64,000 bases of DNA from the NCBI GenBank assembly GCA_017963125.1, contig JAGCUA010000030.1, forward strand, positions 1 to 64,000, in the 5' to 3' direction. A model generated the notes under the pieces. The model made no database searches. It saw only the letters and a list, made by a program, of their open reading frames with translations, and was not told the DNA's origin. Positions 7,943-16,775 of this stretch are shown here, in pieces; the first letter of the stretch is position 1; each line of letters opens with the position of its first letter. Made by a program: the position numbers and the translations under genes. Source of the DNA: a bacterium. Lineage in GTDB: Bacteria > UBP6 > UBA1177.

Positions 7943-7977
7943 TTTTTCGACATCTTTCTTTTTAAGTGTATAGTCTT
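7943..7977 (+). promoter_or_regulatory. Right copy of 35-bp repeat, probable uvrB promoter
   Basis: Contains -35-like TCGACA (7947-7952), a 16-base spacer and -10-like TATAGT (7969-7974), about 25 bases before uvrB ATG. The 35 bases are identical to 4614-4648. Since uvrB needs this copy, the native function is probably the promoter and the other copy is the duplicate. Confidence 0.7.
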
Positions 7978-7998
7978 TCGGTTTTTTGAGGATTTTTC

Positions 7999-9972
7999 AT
8001 GGAATTCAAGCTTCATTCAGACTTTGCGCCGGCTGGAGACCAGCCGGAGGCGATAAAAAAGGTAATCAGCAATTTCAAGAACGGCTCGAAGCGCGAGCTT
8101 ATCCTCGGTGCGACGGGAACCGGCAAAACTTTCGTCATGGCTCATCTCATCAAGGCTTTGAATGTTCCGACTCTCGTTATCGCCCACAACAAGACGCTTG
8201 CCGGGCAGCTTTACGGAGAGTTCAAGAACTTTTTTCCTGAAAACGCGGTAGGTTATTTCATTTCGTTTTACGACTACTACCAGCCGGAAGCCTACATTCC
8301 GACGACCGACACCTACATCGAAAAGGACGCGGCGCGCAACGACGACATCGAGCGGATGCGCCACTATGCGACGGCTCACCTGCTTGAAAACAGGCAGTGC
8401 GTGATCGTAGCCTCGGTAAGCGCGATATACGGCATCGGTTCGCCTGAATACTACAAGGACCTCACGATAAAACTTTTTGTCGGGAACACTTACCCGATGA
8501 AAAAACTGTGCGACGACCTCGTGGAAACGCAGTACGAGCGGACTAACGCCGACCTTACCCGCTGCAAATTCCGCGTGAGAGGCGATGTTGTCGATATCTT
8601 CCCGCCTTATGAAGAGGAAGTCGCGGTGAGGATCTCCTACTTCGGCGACGAGATCGAGGAAATTTCGCTGATCCGCCCTTTCGACGGGCAGAAAATCAAA
8701 AGTCTGGATTCGGTCAGCGTCTATCCTTCAAGCCACTATGTCGCAGAAAAAGAGACTCTGAAACGTTCGGTCGAAAAAATCAGAAAAGAGCTTGAAGAGA
8801 GGATAAAATACTTTGAAAACAGCGGCAAACTGATCGAGGCGCAGCGAATAAAAGAGCGCGTCACACAGGATCTTGCGATGCTTGAGACTGCCGGATACTG
8901 CTCGGGGATCGAGAATTATTCGAGATATATCACGAACCGCGAAGAGGGAGAAACGCCGCCCACGCTCATGGACTATTTCGGCGACGATTTTCTTGTCATC
9001 GTTGACGAATCGCACGTCACTCTGCCGCAGATAAAGGGAATGTACCGCGGCGACCGCGCGAGAAAAGAAGTTCTCGTGAAATACGGTTTCCGCCTTCCGA
9101 GCGCGCTTGACAACAGGCCGCTCAATTTCGACGAATTCATTGCAAAAACCGATAAAGTGATGTTCGTTTCTGCGACTCCGAAAGAATATGAAACAGAGCA
9201 AGTTTCTGAAATCATTGAACTTATAAACAGGCCTACAGGGCTACTTGACCCGCTTCCGCAGATACTTCCGGCAAAAAACCAGATCGCCACTCTTTATGAC
9301 GAAATCGTGAAAGAAACGGAAAAAGGGGGCAAAGTTCTGGTAACTTCCCTCACGAAAAAAATGGCGGAAGACCTCACCGATTTTCTCAAGGAACGCGGCA
9401 TCAGAGCGCGATACCTCCATAGCGACATCGACAGCATCGAGCGCCTCAAGATCGTCATGGAACTGCGGAAAAACATGTTCGACGTTCTCGTCGGAGTCAA
9501 CCTTCTGCGAGAAGGCCTGGATATTCCCGAAGTCTCGCTCGTCGCGATTCTGGATGCCGACAAAGAGGGATTCCTGCGCAGCGAAGCGTCACTCATTCAA
9601 ACGATAGGACGCGCCGCGAGAAACGAAAACGGCAGAGCTCTCCTTTTTGCCGACACAATGCCCGATTCACTCAAAAACGCGGTTTACGAAACCATGCGCC
9701 GCAGACAGATCCAGGAAAAATTCAACGCCGAGCACGGCATCACGCCGCACAGCGTCACCAAAAAGGCGGTCCTCGACATCGAATCGCACATCCCCGGAAA
9801 ATCAAAGGAAAGTGTCACCAAAATGCCGCGCAACAAGACCATAAAACTCATAGCCGAACTCGAAAGCGAAATGAAAAAAGCGGCTGCGGAATGGGATTTC
9901 GAATACGCCGCAATACTGCGCGACAAGATCTTCCAGTACAAAGCAGGTTTAGGAGAGAAAAAAGAGGGCTGA
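7999..9972 (+). CDS. uvrB: UvrABC excision nuclease subunit B
   Basis: A 657-residue protein of standard UvrB length. Walker A GATGTGKT is at residues 37-44, the damage-probing hairpin segment YDYYQPEAYIP at about 91-101, a helicase motif II DESHVT near 336, helicase motifs LVTSLTKK and GVNLLREGLD in the second RecA-like domain, QTIGRAARN, and a C-terminal UVR motif that contacts UvrC. UvrB verifies damage and prepares incision in nucleotide excision repair. It is a single-gene unit with a promoter in the 35-bp repeat and a GAGGA ribosome site. Confidence 0.98.
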   Translation: MEFKLHSDFAPAGDQPEAIKKVISNFKNGSKRELILGATGTGKTFVMAHLIKALNVPTLVIAHNKTLAGQLYGEFKNFFPENAVGYFISFYDYYQPEAYIPTTDTYIEKDAARNDDIERMRHYATAHLLENRQCVIVASVSAIYGIGSPEYYKDLTIKLFVGNTYPMKKLCDDLVETQYERTNADLTRCKFRVRGDVVDIFPPYEEEVAVRISYFGDEIEEISLIRPFDGQKIKSLDSVSVYPSSHYVAEKETLKRSVEKIRKELEERIKYFENSGKLIEAQRIKERVTQDLAMLETAGYCSGIENYSRYITNREEGETPPTLMDYFGDDFLVIVDESHVTLPQIKGMYRGDRARKEVLVKYGFRLPSALDNRPLNFDEFIAKTDKVMFVSATPKEYETEQVSEIIELINRPTGLLDPLPQILPAKNQIATLYDEIVKETEKGGKVLVTSLTKKMAEDLTDFLKERGIRARYLHSDIDSIERLKIVMELRKNMFDVLVGVNLLREGLDIPEVSLVAILDADKEGFLRSEASLIQTIGRAARNENGRALLFADTMPDSLKNAVYETMRRRQIQEKFNAEHGITPHSVTKKAVLDIESHIPGKSKESVTKMPRNKTIKLIAELESEMKKAAAEWDFEYAAILRDKIFQYKAGLGEKKEG

Positions 9973-9985
9973 CCCCGAAAATCAT

Positions 9986-11032
9986 TTATTCCCAGGATAT
10001 TTCCGAGCAGTCAACAAGCGACCAGTCTTCTGTCTTGTAGCAGGTGCAGGGATCGTCAACGGGTTCTGCGTCTTTGTCCGTATCTTCAGTTGTGTCTTCG
10101 TCTATGTTTTCGTCTGTATATTCGACCGCATCTTCATCTGTATATTCGCCTGCATCTTCGTCTGTATATTCGACCGCGTCTTCATCTGTGTCTTCGGCGG
10201 TATCAACAGCTTTCTGAACAGTTTCAAGTTCGGCATTCATTACAACTTTGAAAGTTTTGCCCACCTCAAATGTATAGTTGTCTTTATAGCAAACCTGAAA
10301 TCTGCCGACTGCCGTTTCAACACCGAAAACCTCGTTCATGCCGTATTTGTTTTCAGCAATAAGACACTGCTTTGCATAGGCATTGTCTGATGTAAAGACA
10401 ACATCAAAGATCTGAACGGTCGGAGCTAAAGGCAATACACCTTCATACTCTGCAAGAAGGTCAAGGTAATGGATGGGAAAATACGCAAAAGCACGAGTCA
10501 AGCCCATGGGTAGGGTAGAATCGACACCGATTGCTTCGAGTGCCACTGCCGGCATACCTGTTCCATCATCTGCAGTAAGAGTTGTTTCATAGAAAAACGA
10601 ATAAGCGTTTCCAGAGTGAATATCTTTTCCGTCAATACCTTTTAGAGCAACATTTACAAGACTTGCCCATTCAGGGTCCTGTGTGCCCTCGGCGTTGATC
10701 AGACCGACACCTTTGAATCCGAAATACTTTTCAGCATCGCTGTTGATAATACTTTCATCAAGTACACACTCAGGCTCGGGTTCGGGCTCAGGCGGATTAG
10801 CGCACCTGGTATAGAAACAATCATCAGGCGGCCAAGGCTCTCTTCCTGAATCCGCGTCATCATCCGGAACGGCATACGAATCATCGTCCGAAGCAGTGTC
10901 TGTATCTGTGTCATCCGGTTGAGAATCGCCGTCTCTTGCCTCCGTTTGATCATTGCTTTTTGAACTTCCGCCACAGCTAACAGCAAAAATCAAAGCCACG
11001 AAGAACACGAAAAACGCGAAAAATTTCTTCAT
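9986..11032 (-). CDS. Acidic-linker lipoprotein with 8-residue tandem repeat tail
   Basis: A 348-residue lipoprotein. ATG 11030-11032 is chosen because GGAGGG lies just upstream; a GTG four codons earlier would include that site. The signal peptide ends in FAVSC. An Asp/Thr-rich linker (about residues 28-70) and a PEPEPEPE stretch follow, then an unrecognised globular domain, then a tail of three-plus copies of an EYTDEDAV-like octapeptide and a Cys-containing end. It is probably exposed at the surface or in the periplasm. The 3' end converges on uvrB with 13 bases between stops. Confidence 0.8.
   Translation of the reverse strand: MKKFFAFFVFFVALIFAVSCGGSSKSNDQTEARDGDSQPDDTDTDTASDDDSYAVPDDDADSGREPWPPDDCFYTRCANPPEPEPEPECVLDESIINSDAEKYFGFKGVGLINAEGTQDPEWASLVNVALKGIDGKDIHSGNAYSFFYETTLTADDGTGMPAVALEAIGVDSTLPMGLTRAFAYFPIHYLDLLAEYEGVLPLAPTVQIFDVVFTSDNAYAKQCLIAENKYGMNEVFGVETAVGRFQVCYKDNYTFEVGKTFKVVMNAELETVQKAVDTAEDTDEDAVEYTDEDAGEYTDEDAVEYTDENIDEDTTEDTDKDAEPVDDPCTCYKTEDWSLVDCSEISWE
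10110..10193 (-). repeat. 24-bp tandem coding repeat
   Basis: Three 24-bp units (10110-10133, 10134-10157, 10158-10181) plus a half unit, differing at only a few positions, encode the acidic EYTDEDAV-like repeats of the lipoprotein. The high identity suggests recent slippage or expansion; copy number may vary between strains. Confidence 0.85.
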
Positions 11033-11058
11033 CTTTCCCTCCACAAAAACCCGAAAAA

Positions 11059-11086
11059 ATTATAGGTATTTTATACGGATTGGCAA
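11059..11086 (-). promoter_or_regulatory. Promoter of the lipoprotein gene, shared cassette copy A
   Basis: On the minus strand TTGCCA (11081-11086) and TATAAT (11059-11064) are separated by 16 bases, 27 bases upstream of the ATG. From -35 to -10 the sequence differs by a single base from the promoter at 44623-44650. Confidence 0.8.
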
Positions 11087-11186
11087 GGATTTTTTCAGAT
11101 GTTCTGAAAAACAGGCATCAGAATTATTTTAGTTGCTCATATTTCAAATTATGTTAGTTTAAAATGCACATTGTTTGGAGGATGAC

Positions 11187-12302
11187 ATGAAAAAATTCAC
11201 ATTTTTTGCGATCTTCGCACTTTTTATGTTTGCCTGCGGAGGCGGAAGCGACAGCTCTTTCAACGCGGAAAAAAGCCCTTACGGCGAACCGACCGTGACA
11301 AGTGTCGCGGCAATCAACGCGGGGATGCTCACCAATGAAAAAAAGCTCCACGTTTTGGAAAGATCGGGAACATCTGAATTTTCAGGAAGAGTTTTCGACG
11401 TGATCGATGTCAAAATAAATGGCAACAGCGAGGCTGAAATGCTCTTTTCACCGTTTCCAGTCACGAAAGAGACAAAAAAGATCGTTTTCGGCGGCTACAC
11501 TTCAAAAAGCGGCGAAGGAATAAAACCGAAAGAGGCAGTCGAAGTAGATCTGCCGGATCTCGGCGAAACGACGGAGGGAAGCGGAGAATTCACGGTAAAA
11601 CTCCCGGGAATGCCGGTCGAAGTCGATGTCCCGCTCGACTGGACACTCAAACTTGAAGAGGAAGATGTCTCTATAAACACTCCTTCGGGCTCTTATTCGG
11701 GGCTCAGGCACTACACTGGAAGCGGAAAGATAAGCGAAGGGACTCTCGGCGACTTTCTCGGAAACACCGAATTTACCGGTGAAGTCTACTTCAGCCCGAC
11801 TCTCGGGATCCCGGTCCAGTACAAACTGAACGGCGTCAACTTCGAGGGAGACCTCGAATCGGTGTGGGATTACGGCGATCCCGACGAAACCGGCTACAGA
11901 GTCATGAAGAAATCGGGCATCGTAAACAGCGAAAATCCTTCGTTCCAGCTTAGCACTTACGAACTTAAGGGAAATTTCGACGCCGATCCGGACCAGCACG
12001 CAAAAATGCTCCTTGAAATCAGATACCTTGACGAAAACGCGGCAAAAAACGACCCGATGCCCGAAATAAATGTCGAATTTGGCACAGTCTCGGGCTATTT
12101 CCCGTCTCAGCTTGTCGAATCTCCGGTCAGCGTTTTCTTCCCCGAAGAAGAGGGCGAAGGCTACAAATATTTCATCGCATACGTCAGTCAGGCAGCAAAA
12201 GGACATAACGGACCGATATCCTACCGCGTTTCAGTCTCAGGCGGCGAATCGGTGAAGCCTCTGCGTGTCACAGCAAGGATTTACTACAATAAAGTCGAGT
12301 AA
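11187..12302 (+). CDS. Lipoprotein of unknown function, beta-rich
   Basis: A 371-residue lipoprotein. ATG 11187 is preferred (GGAGG upstream; a TTG four codons earlier overlaps the site). The signal peptide ends in FMFAC (lipobox), followed by GGGSDSS. The body contains many alternating strands and Gly/Ser turns (DFLGNTEFTGEVYFSPTLGIPVQYKLNGVNFEGDLE), as in outer-membrane or surface beta-sandwich lipoproteins. No named domain was recognised. It is transcribed away from the lipoprotein at 9986-11032; the two share a 154-bp divergent intergene. Confidence 0.75.
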   Translation: MKKFTFFAIFALFMFACGGGSDSSFNAEKSPYGEPTVTSVAAINAGMLTNEKKLHVLERSGTSEFSGRVFDVIDVKINGNSEAEMLFSPFPVTKETKKIVFGGYTSKSGEGIKPKEAVEVDLPDLGETTEGSGEFTVKLPGMPVEVDVPLDWTLKLEEEDVSINTPSGSYSGLRHYTGSGKISEGTLGDFLGNTEFTGEVYFSPTLGIPVQYKLNGVNFEGDLESVWDYGDPDETGYRVMKKSGIVNSENPSFQLSTYELKGNFDADPDQHAKMLLEIRYLDENAAKNDPMPEINVEFGTVSGYFPSQLVESPVSVFFPEEEGEGYKYFIAYVSQAAKGHNGPISYRVSVSGGESVKPLRVTARIYYNKVE

Positions 12303-12361
12303 AAAACTGTTAAAAAATTTTTAGGAAAATCGCTTATTTACTTGCTGAAGCCAAAAAAAAT

Positions 12362-12389
12362 TTGACAAATGCCTTTTATTTACTATCTA
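12362..12389 (+). promoter_or_regulatory. Probable rho promoter
   Basis: TTGACA (12362-12367), a 16-base spacer and TATCTA (12384-12389). This implies a leader of roughly 160 bases before rho. A long leader would fit the autoregulation known for rho in other bacteria, but no specific structure was identified. Confidence 0.6.
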
Positions 12390-12554
12390 TCCAGCCCGTG
12401 AATTTCGTTTTGTTCACTCTCAATGCCAGTATGCTTGGGTGTTTTACAAATTTAATAACATCAAAATTTGTCTCTCGTTATTTTGGAAGAAATGGGTAAC
12501 TTCTTTGAAAGAGTCCTTTAATTTCGATATTTTATCAACCATTTGGAGAAACTT

Positions 12555-13805
12555 ATGAATTTACAAGAGTTGAAAAACAGAAAACCCGATGAACTCGTCG
12601 CAATGGCCGAACAGCTCGGTATCGAAGAGGCTTCATCGAAAAGAGTCCAGGAACTTATTTATGAGATCCTGCAGAAACTCGTTGAAAACAATGAAATTAT
12701 TGAAGCGGACGGCGTCCTTCAGATCCTCACGGACGGTTTCGGTTTCCTCAGAAGCCCGAAATACAACTACCTTCCGGGTCCCGACGACATCTATGTTCCG
12801 CCGTCAATGATAAAAAGATACGGTCTCCGCACCGGTCAGACGATCAGCGGTGAAATCAGAAGCCCGAAAGAAGGCGAAAGATACTTCGCACTTCAGAAGA
12901 TCACATCGGTTTTTGAGTCGGAAGACATCGAAAAGAACAGACACACGCCTCTTTTCGACAACCTCACTCCCTTCTACCCCACTCAGAAGATCCATCTTGA
13001 GACAAAAAGCACAGTCATGTCGACAAGGATCATGGATCTCCTCGTTCCGATAGGCATGGGACAGCGTGGTCTTTTAGTTGCTCCGCCGAGAACCGGTAAG
13101 ACCGTCCTTCTTCAGGACATCGCACACTCGATCACCGAAAACCATCCCGACATTTTCCTCATCGTTCTCCTTATCGACGAACGTCCTGAGGAAGTTACCG
13201 ATATGATGAGAAGCGTTAAGGCTGAAGTCATTGCTTCAACCTTCGACGAACCCGCTACCCGCCACGTTCAGGTCGCTGAAATGGTTCTCGAAAAGGCAAA
13301 GAGAATGGTAGAATACGGCAAAGACGTCGTTATTCTTCTTGACTCCATCACAAGACTTGCAAGAGCTTACAACGCAGTCGTTCCTCCGTCAGGAAAAATC
13401 CTTTCCGGCGGTGTTGACGCAAACGCTCTCCACAAACCGAAAAGATTCTTCGGTGCTGCAAGAAACATCGAGGAAGGCGGCTCGCTCACCATCATCGCAA
13501 CAGCTCTTATCGATACCGGAAGCCGTATGGACGAAGTCATTTTCGAAGAGTTCAAAGGAACCGGTAACATGGAAGTCCACCTTGACAGAAAGCTCATGGA
13601 AAAGAGAATTTTCCCGTGTCTCGACATCAACAAGTCGGCAACAAGAAAGGAAGAGCTCCTTCTCGAGCCCGATGTTCTCAACAAGGTATGGATTTTGAGA
13701 AAGCTCCTTCATCCGCTCAATGTCATCGATTCTATGGAATTCATGCTTGACAAGATGAGCAAGACAAAATCCAACAAGGATTTCCTCAAGGCTATGAACG
13801 CATAA
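12555..13805 (+). CDS. rho: Transcription termination factor Rho
   Basis: A 416-residue Rho of standard length. ATG 12555 is used with GGAG just upstream; a TTG four codons earlier includes the site. The N-terminal Rho_N helix bundle ([19 protein letters not shown]) is followed by the RNA-binding domain with [21 protein letters not shown], Walker [12 protein letters not shown], Walker [17 protein letters not shown], and the [29 protein letters not shown] segment (Q- and R-loop region). Rho is a hexameric RNA helicase that terminates transcripts. Confidence 0.98.
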   Translation: MNLQELKNRKPDELVAMAEQLGIEEASSKRVQELIYEILQKLVENNEIIEADGVLQILTDGFGFLRSPKYNYLPGPDDIYVPPSMIKRYGLRTGQTISGEIRSPKEGERYFALQKITSVFESEDIEKNRHTPLFDNLTPFYPTQKIHLETKSTVMSTRIMDLLVPIGMGQRGLLVAPPRTGKTVLLQDIAHSITENHPDIFLIVLLIDERPEEVTDMMRSVKAEVIASTFDEPATRHVQVAEMVLEKAKRMVEYGKDVVILLDSITRLARAYNAVVPPSGKILSGGVDANALHKPKRFFGAARNIEEGGSLTIIATALIDTGSRMDEVIFEEFKGTGNMEVHLDRKLMEKRIFPCLDINKSATRKEELLLEPDVLNKVWILRKLLHPLNVIDSMEFMLDKMSKTKSNKDFLKAMNA

Positions 13806-13808
13806 ACA

Positions 13809-14315
13809 TTGAGAAATTCCGGTTTTTCATATCCTGCCCGACGTTCGGCGAAAAAAAGGATCTTTATGGTTCTTTTGATTGTCGTCGTAGTCGCGGCAGG
13901 ATTTTTTTTGCGTAAAAAATCTTATCAATATCCGTATTCATGGTCACAAAGTTCTGCCGAAGCCATGACTTTTGAAAAAGCTGTCGCATTTTGTGACAAC
14001 CTTGAAGAAAACGGCTTTGACGACTGGCACCTTCCCGAACTTTATGAAATCAGAACGCTTGAAAATTTCTGCATTGAAGAAGAAAATCAGGATTTCTGCT
14101 ACGAAACCGACAGCTGCGAGTGGAACAACTGCGAAAACGAACTCTGCGGAAAGTGCGTGAAATATGAAGAAATTGTCGACCACGGAATTTTCTGGACAAA
14201 AACACCGTTCCACGGCGGAAAAGTTTCGGTTTTCACGATTTCAGCAGAAGAAACCAAAGAAAATCAAGCAGCCAAAAACGAAACGCATTTCACGAAATGT
14301 GTGAGAAAGAAATAA
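13809..14315 (+). CDS. DUF1566-type protein with N-terminal membrane segment
   Basis: A small protein (168 residues from TTG 13809, or 149 from ATG 13866, which has an AAAGGA site and is the likelier start). A hydrophobic segment VLLIVVVVAAGFFL is followed by basic residues. The rest carries the DUF1566/Lcl signature AMTFEKAVAFCDNL, DDWHLPELYEIRTL and FWTKTP and many cysteines (a CEWNNCENELCGKC cluster), which suggests an exported, disulfide-bonded domain. The function of the family is unknown. It starts 3 bases after rho and may be cotranscribed. Confidence 0.7.
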   Translation: MRNSGFSYPARRSAKKRIFMVLLIVVVVAAGFFLRKKSYQYPYSWSQSSAEAMTFEKAVAFCDNLEENGFDDWHLPELYEIRTLENFCIEEENQDFCYETDSCEWNNCENELCGKCVKYEEIVDHGIFWTKTPFHGGKVSVFTISAEETKENQAAKNETHFTKCVRKK

Positions 14316-14342
14316 TAAAATCAACAATTTAAACCGAAAATT

Positions 14343-14450
14343 CTCCCTCTAAGTTAGAGGGAGTGCCCACAGGGCGAGGGCGTGTGTTGCATTTAAAGAC
14401 AAACACACTCCACAGTCTGCTGCGCAGCCAGCTCCCCTAACTTAGGGGAG
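14343..14450. repeat. MITE-like palindromic element between convergent genes
   Basis: Begins with a near-perfect palindrome CTCCCTCTAA-G-TTAGAGGGAG (14343-14363) and ends with CTCCCCTAA-C-TTAGGGGAG (14432-14450). In between GTGTGTT (14382-14388) pairs with AACACAC (14402-14408) and there is CTGCGCAG. The ends are variants of one motif, so the unit of about 108 bp resembles the short non-coding palindromic repeats dispersed in many gut anaerobes. It may act as a two-way terminator here. Confidence 0.65.
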
Positions 14451-14461
14451 CAGTTTAAGAT

Positions 14462-15838
14462 TTATTCGTTGTTGTTGATTCTGCCCCAGACGTTACGGAC
14501 TGATTCGTAAAGGGTCTTGAGGTCTTCGGCATCTTTTGTCGCCGTTATCCTTAGGAATACGCACTGGTCGATCTCGGCGATGCCGCGTGCGATGTCCTCG
14601 GCAAGAGACTGGCAGCTCGGCGAGCCGCACATTCCGCAGTCGATATTCGGAAGAACCTGCATGATTGTATCGACATGCTCCATTTTTTCGAGAGCTTTTT
14701 CCATGTCATCATCAAGGGAAAGCATTGATCTCGGCTGAAGTTTATCAAGTTTGAACGCTTCCGGCAGATACTCGCTTCCGCATTTTCCGAAAAGGCGGCA
14801 GTTCTGGCACGCCGCATCGTTTTTGTCGGCTGTTTTTCTGCACGGAGGAAGAGTTTCCCTCTGAATAAGGTTTCTCACTGTCAGGAAGCGGTTGCCTGGA
14901 ACAAGGATTCCTCCGGCGCAGCTTTCGTCGCACGCCCTGAGTTCGAGAAAAGTTATGTTCTCATCAAGCTCGCCGTTCTCGAGTTTGTCCAGAATTTCGA
15001 TGACATTGTGGATTCCGTCAACCGCCATCGCGTGATTGTCACGCCTGATGCACTCGCCGCCTGTAAGTTCCCATGTGACGTGCGTATTGTCGGCCGGACG
15101 GCAGAGTTTTCCCGAATCGGCTTTATCGTTCGAAACGAAAGAATAGATTTTGTTATAAATCAGATCCATGTTGATTACGCCGTCGACAGCCGATTTTTTC
15201 TCGCCGACAGGGTGTTTTATCGCGACGATTTTCGCGGCACACGGAGAGACATAAAAAATACCGATATCTGAAGAATTTATTCCTGTTTTTTCGAGTTCGT
15301 TCCTGCAGTGCGCCGCTGCGATATCAAGGGGCGGCTTGATCAGAGTTATATGCTTGAGAAGCGAAGGGAATCTCACCTGAATCAGCCTGATTACGGCGGG
15401 ACAGAACGATGAAATCAGCGGAAATTCGACATCGCTGCGCTGTTCATACTCGTCCTGGGCTTCCTCAATCAGCGAAGAAGCGCGTGAAACCTCGTAAACA
15501 TGTGTAAAACCGACGCTTTTCAAACCTTCGAAAATCGATTTTGTTCCGGAATTTTCGTCAAACTGCCCCATAAGAACCGACGGAACAAGAGCAACGCGGC
15601 ATTTGTAGTCAAAAATCCTCTGAAAATCGTCCTGTTCGACGATTATCGCGTCGTGCTTGCACGAAATCATGCACATTCCGCAGTCAACACACTTGTCGGG
15701 ATTGACCGAAGCCTTGCCGTTGCGGATCCTGATTGCGTCCGTCGGGCAAGTCCTCATGCAGTGCGTGCAGCCTATGCACTTATTTTTGTTTATTCTGAGC
15801 GCGTGATGAAAAAAAGGTTTTTTATTGCGCGTCGTCAT
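14462..15838 (-). CDS. HsfB-like [FeFe]-hydrogenase-related iron-sulfur protein
   Basis: A 458-residue protein. Two [4Fe-4S] ferredoxin motifs are near the N-terminus (CIGCTHCMRTCP, CVDCGMCMISC). An [FeFe]-hydrogenase large-subunit C-terminal domain follows with H-cluster-type motifs SSFCP, SPCAAK and ELRACDESC. A C-terminal Fe-S domain has NIDCGMCGSPSC. Compared with catalytic enzymes (TSCCP, PCxxKxxE), the proton-relay Cys is Phe and the Glu is Ala while four ligand-type Cys remain, so this is probably a sensor or assembly protein rather than a hydrogenase. It is last in the DRTGG-ATPase-HsfB operon, 11 bases after the ATPase. Confidence 0.85.
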   Translation of the reverse strand: MTTRNKKPFFHHALRINKNKCIGCTHCMRTCPTDAIRIRNGKASVNPDKCVDCGMCMISCKHDAIIVEQDDFQRIFDYKCRVALVPSVLMGQFDENSGTKSIFEGLKSVGFTHVYEVSRASSLIEEAQDEYEQRSDVEFPLISSFCPAVIRLIQVRFPSLLKHITLIKPPLDIAAAHCRNELEKTGINSSDIGIFYVSPCAAKIVAIKHPVGEKKSAVDGVINMDLIYNKIYSFVSNDKADSGKLCRPADNTHVTWELTGGECIRRDNHAMAVDGIHNVIEILDKLENGELDENITFLELRACDESCAGGILVPGNRFLTVRNLIQRETLPPCRKTADKNDAACQNCRLFGKCGSEYLPEAFKLDKLQPRSMLSLDDDMEKALEKMEHVDTIMQVLPNIDCGMCGSPSCQSLAEDIARGIAEIDQCVFLRITATKDAEDLKTLYESVRNVWGRINNNE

Positions 15839-15849
15839 GCGGCCTCCGT

Positions 15850-16263
15850 TTACGCAAGGTTAAACGAAAGAGTAATCTTTGTCCCCTTGCCTACTACACT
15901 TTCAATTTTCAAATCATCGGTGTTCGCCTTGATGTTCGGCAACCCCATTCCGGCTCCGAAGCCCATTTCGCGCACTTTTGTAGATGCAGTCGAATAACCC
16001 TGCTGCATCGCAAGGCCGATGTCGGGGATTCCGGGACCTTCGTCGTCAAGAACTATCTCTATTTTCTGCGGCGAGATATCGGCGGTGATGTTTCCGCGGT
16101 ATGCGTGTGCCACGATATTGACCTCGGCTTCGTAAAGCGCGACGACAACACGTTTCAGCACGCCCGGATCGACATTGAGTTTTTTGAGAACTTTTTTGAT
16201 GTTCCCCGAAGCATTGCCCGCGTTCAGGAAATCTCCACCTTCCACGTGATACTCGAACTTCAT
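15850..16263 (-). CDS. RsbW-like ATPase (anti-sigma-factor type), hydrogenase-associated
   Basis: A 137-residue single-domain HATPase_c protein. It has the N-box ALYEAEVNIVAHAY, the G1 box DDEGPGIPD and the G2 box GFGAGMGLPNIK, the pattern of RsbW/SpoIIAB serine kinases and anti-sigma factors. Homologues commonly stand next to HsfB-like and DRTGG genes in [FeFe]-hydrogenase loci of anaerobes. The real partner is unknown; no STAS antagonist or sigma factor is nearby. Confidence 0.87.
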   Translation of the reverse strand: MKFEYHVEGGDFLNAGNASGNIKKVLKKLNVDPGVLKRVVVALYEAEVNIVAHAYRGNITADISPQKIEIVLDDEGPGIPDIGLAMQQGYSTASTKVREMGFGAGMGLPNIKANTDDLKIESVVGKGTKITLSFNLA

Positions 16264-16280
16264 GGCTCACCCTGAAAAAA

Positions 16281-16625
16281 TCAATAAACCGGATTAAGAC
16301 CGTGAGTGTAAAGAATGCCCGAAATGTGATAGACCGAAAGCGGACACTCCATAATTACGGCATCGTTTTCCTTTGCGAGCTCGATCATTTCTTCAGTCGC
16401 CTTTTTCTTTCTCGCAAGGATTATGGTCGAAACATCCATCATGTCGGCAGTTCTTACAGACTGCGGATTTGCGAGCCCGGTGATCAGAACGCCGTTGTCA
16501 AAAGGAGTTGTAAGAACGTCGCTCATCAGGTCCGATGCGAACGCCCTTTCGATTTCGCGGTCGGTAAATTCCTCGCCGCATACGATTTTTGCATTGAGAA
16601 GAGTAACAATTTCACTTATTTTCAT
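16281..16625 (-). CDS. DRTGG-domain protein (copy 2)
   Basis: A 114-residue paralogue of the DRTGG protein at 3151-3483, with MKISEIVTLLNAKIV, ASDLMSDVL, ANPQSVRTADM and ILARKKKATEEMIELAKENDAV. As first gene of the operon it precedes the RsbW-like ATPase by 17 bases. It is divergent from the DUF1538 gene across about 150 bp. A ligand-sensing role is inferred from the family. Confidence 0.8.
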   Translation of the reverse strand: MKISEIVTLLNAKIVCGEEFTDREIERAFASDLMSDVLTTPFDNGVLITGLANPQSVRTADMMDVSTIILARKKKATEEMIELAKENDAVIMECPLSVYHISGILYTHGLNPVY

Positions 16626-16713
16626 AATTCAAACACCATAAAATAAAAGGTAATAAACAAAAAAACGGGCGGATTTTACATACGATTGGAAAAATAGCAA
16701 AAGATTTATTTTT

Positions 16714-16741
16714 TTGAACTCGATCGGTTTTCGCGTATAAT
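16714..16741 (+). promoter_or_regulatory. Strong promoter of the DUF1538-PII operon
   Basis: TTGAAC (16714-16719), 16 bases, then a perfect TATAAT (16736-16741), 35 bases before the chosen ATG. Confidence 0.8.
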
Positions 16742-16775
16742 CGCCCGCTTTTTGGGAACTTTTATGGAGAAAAAC

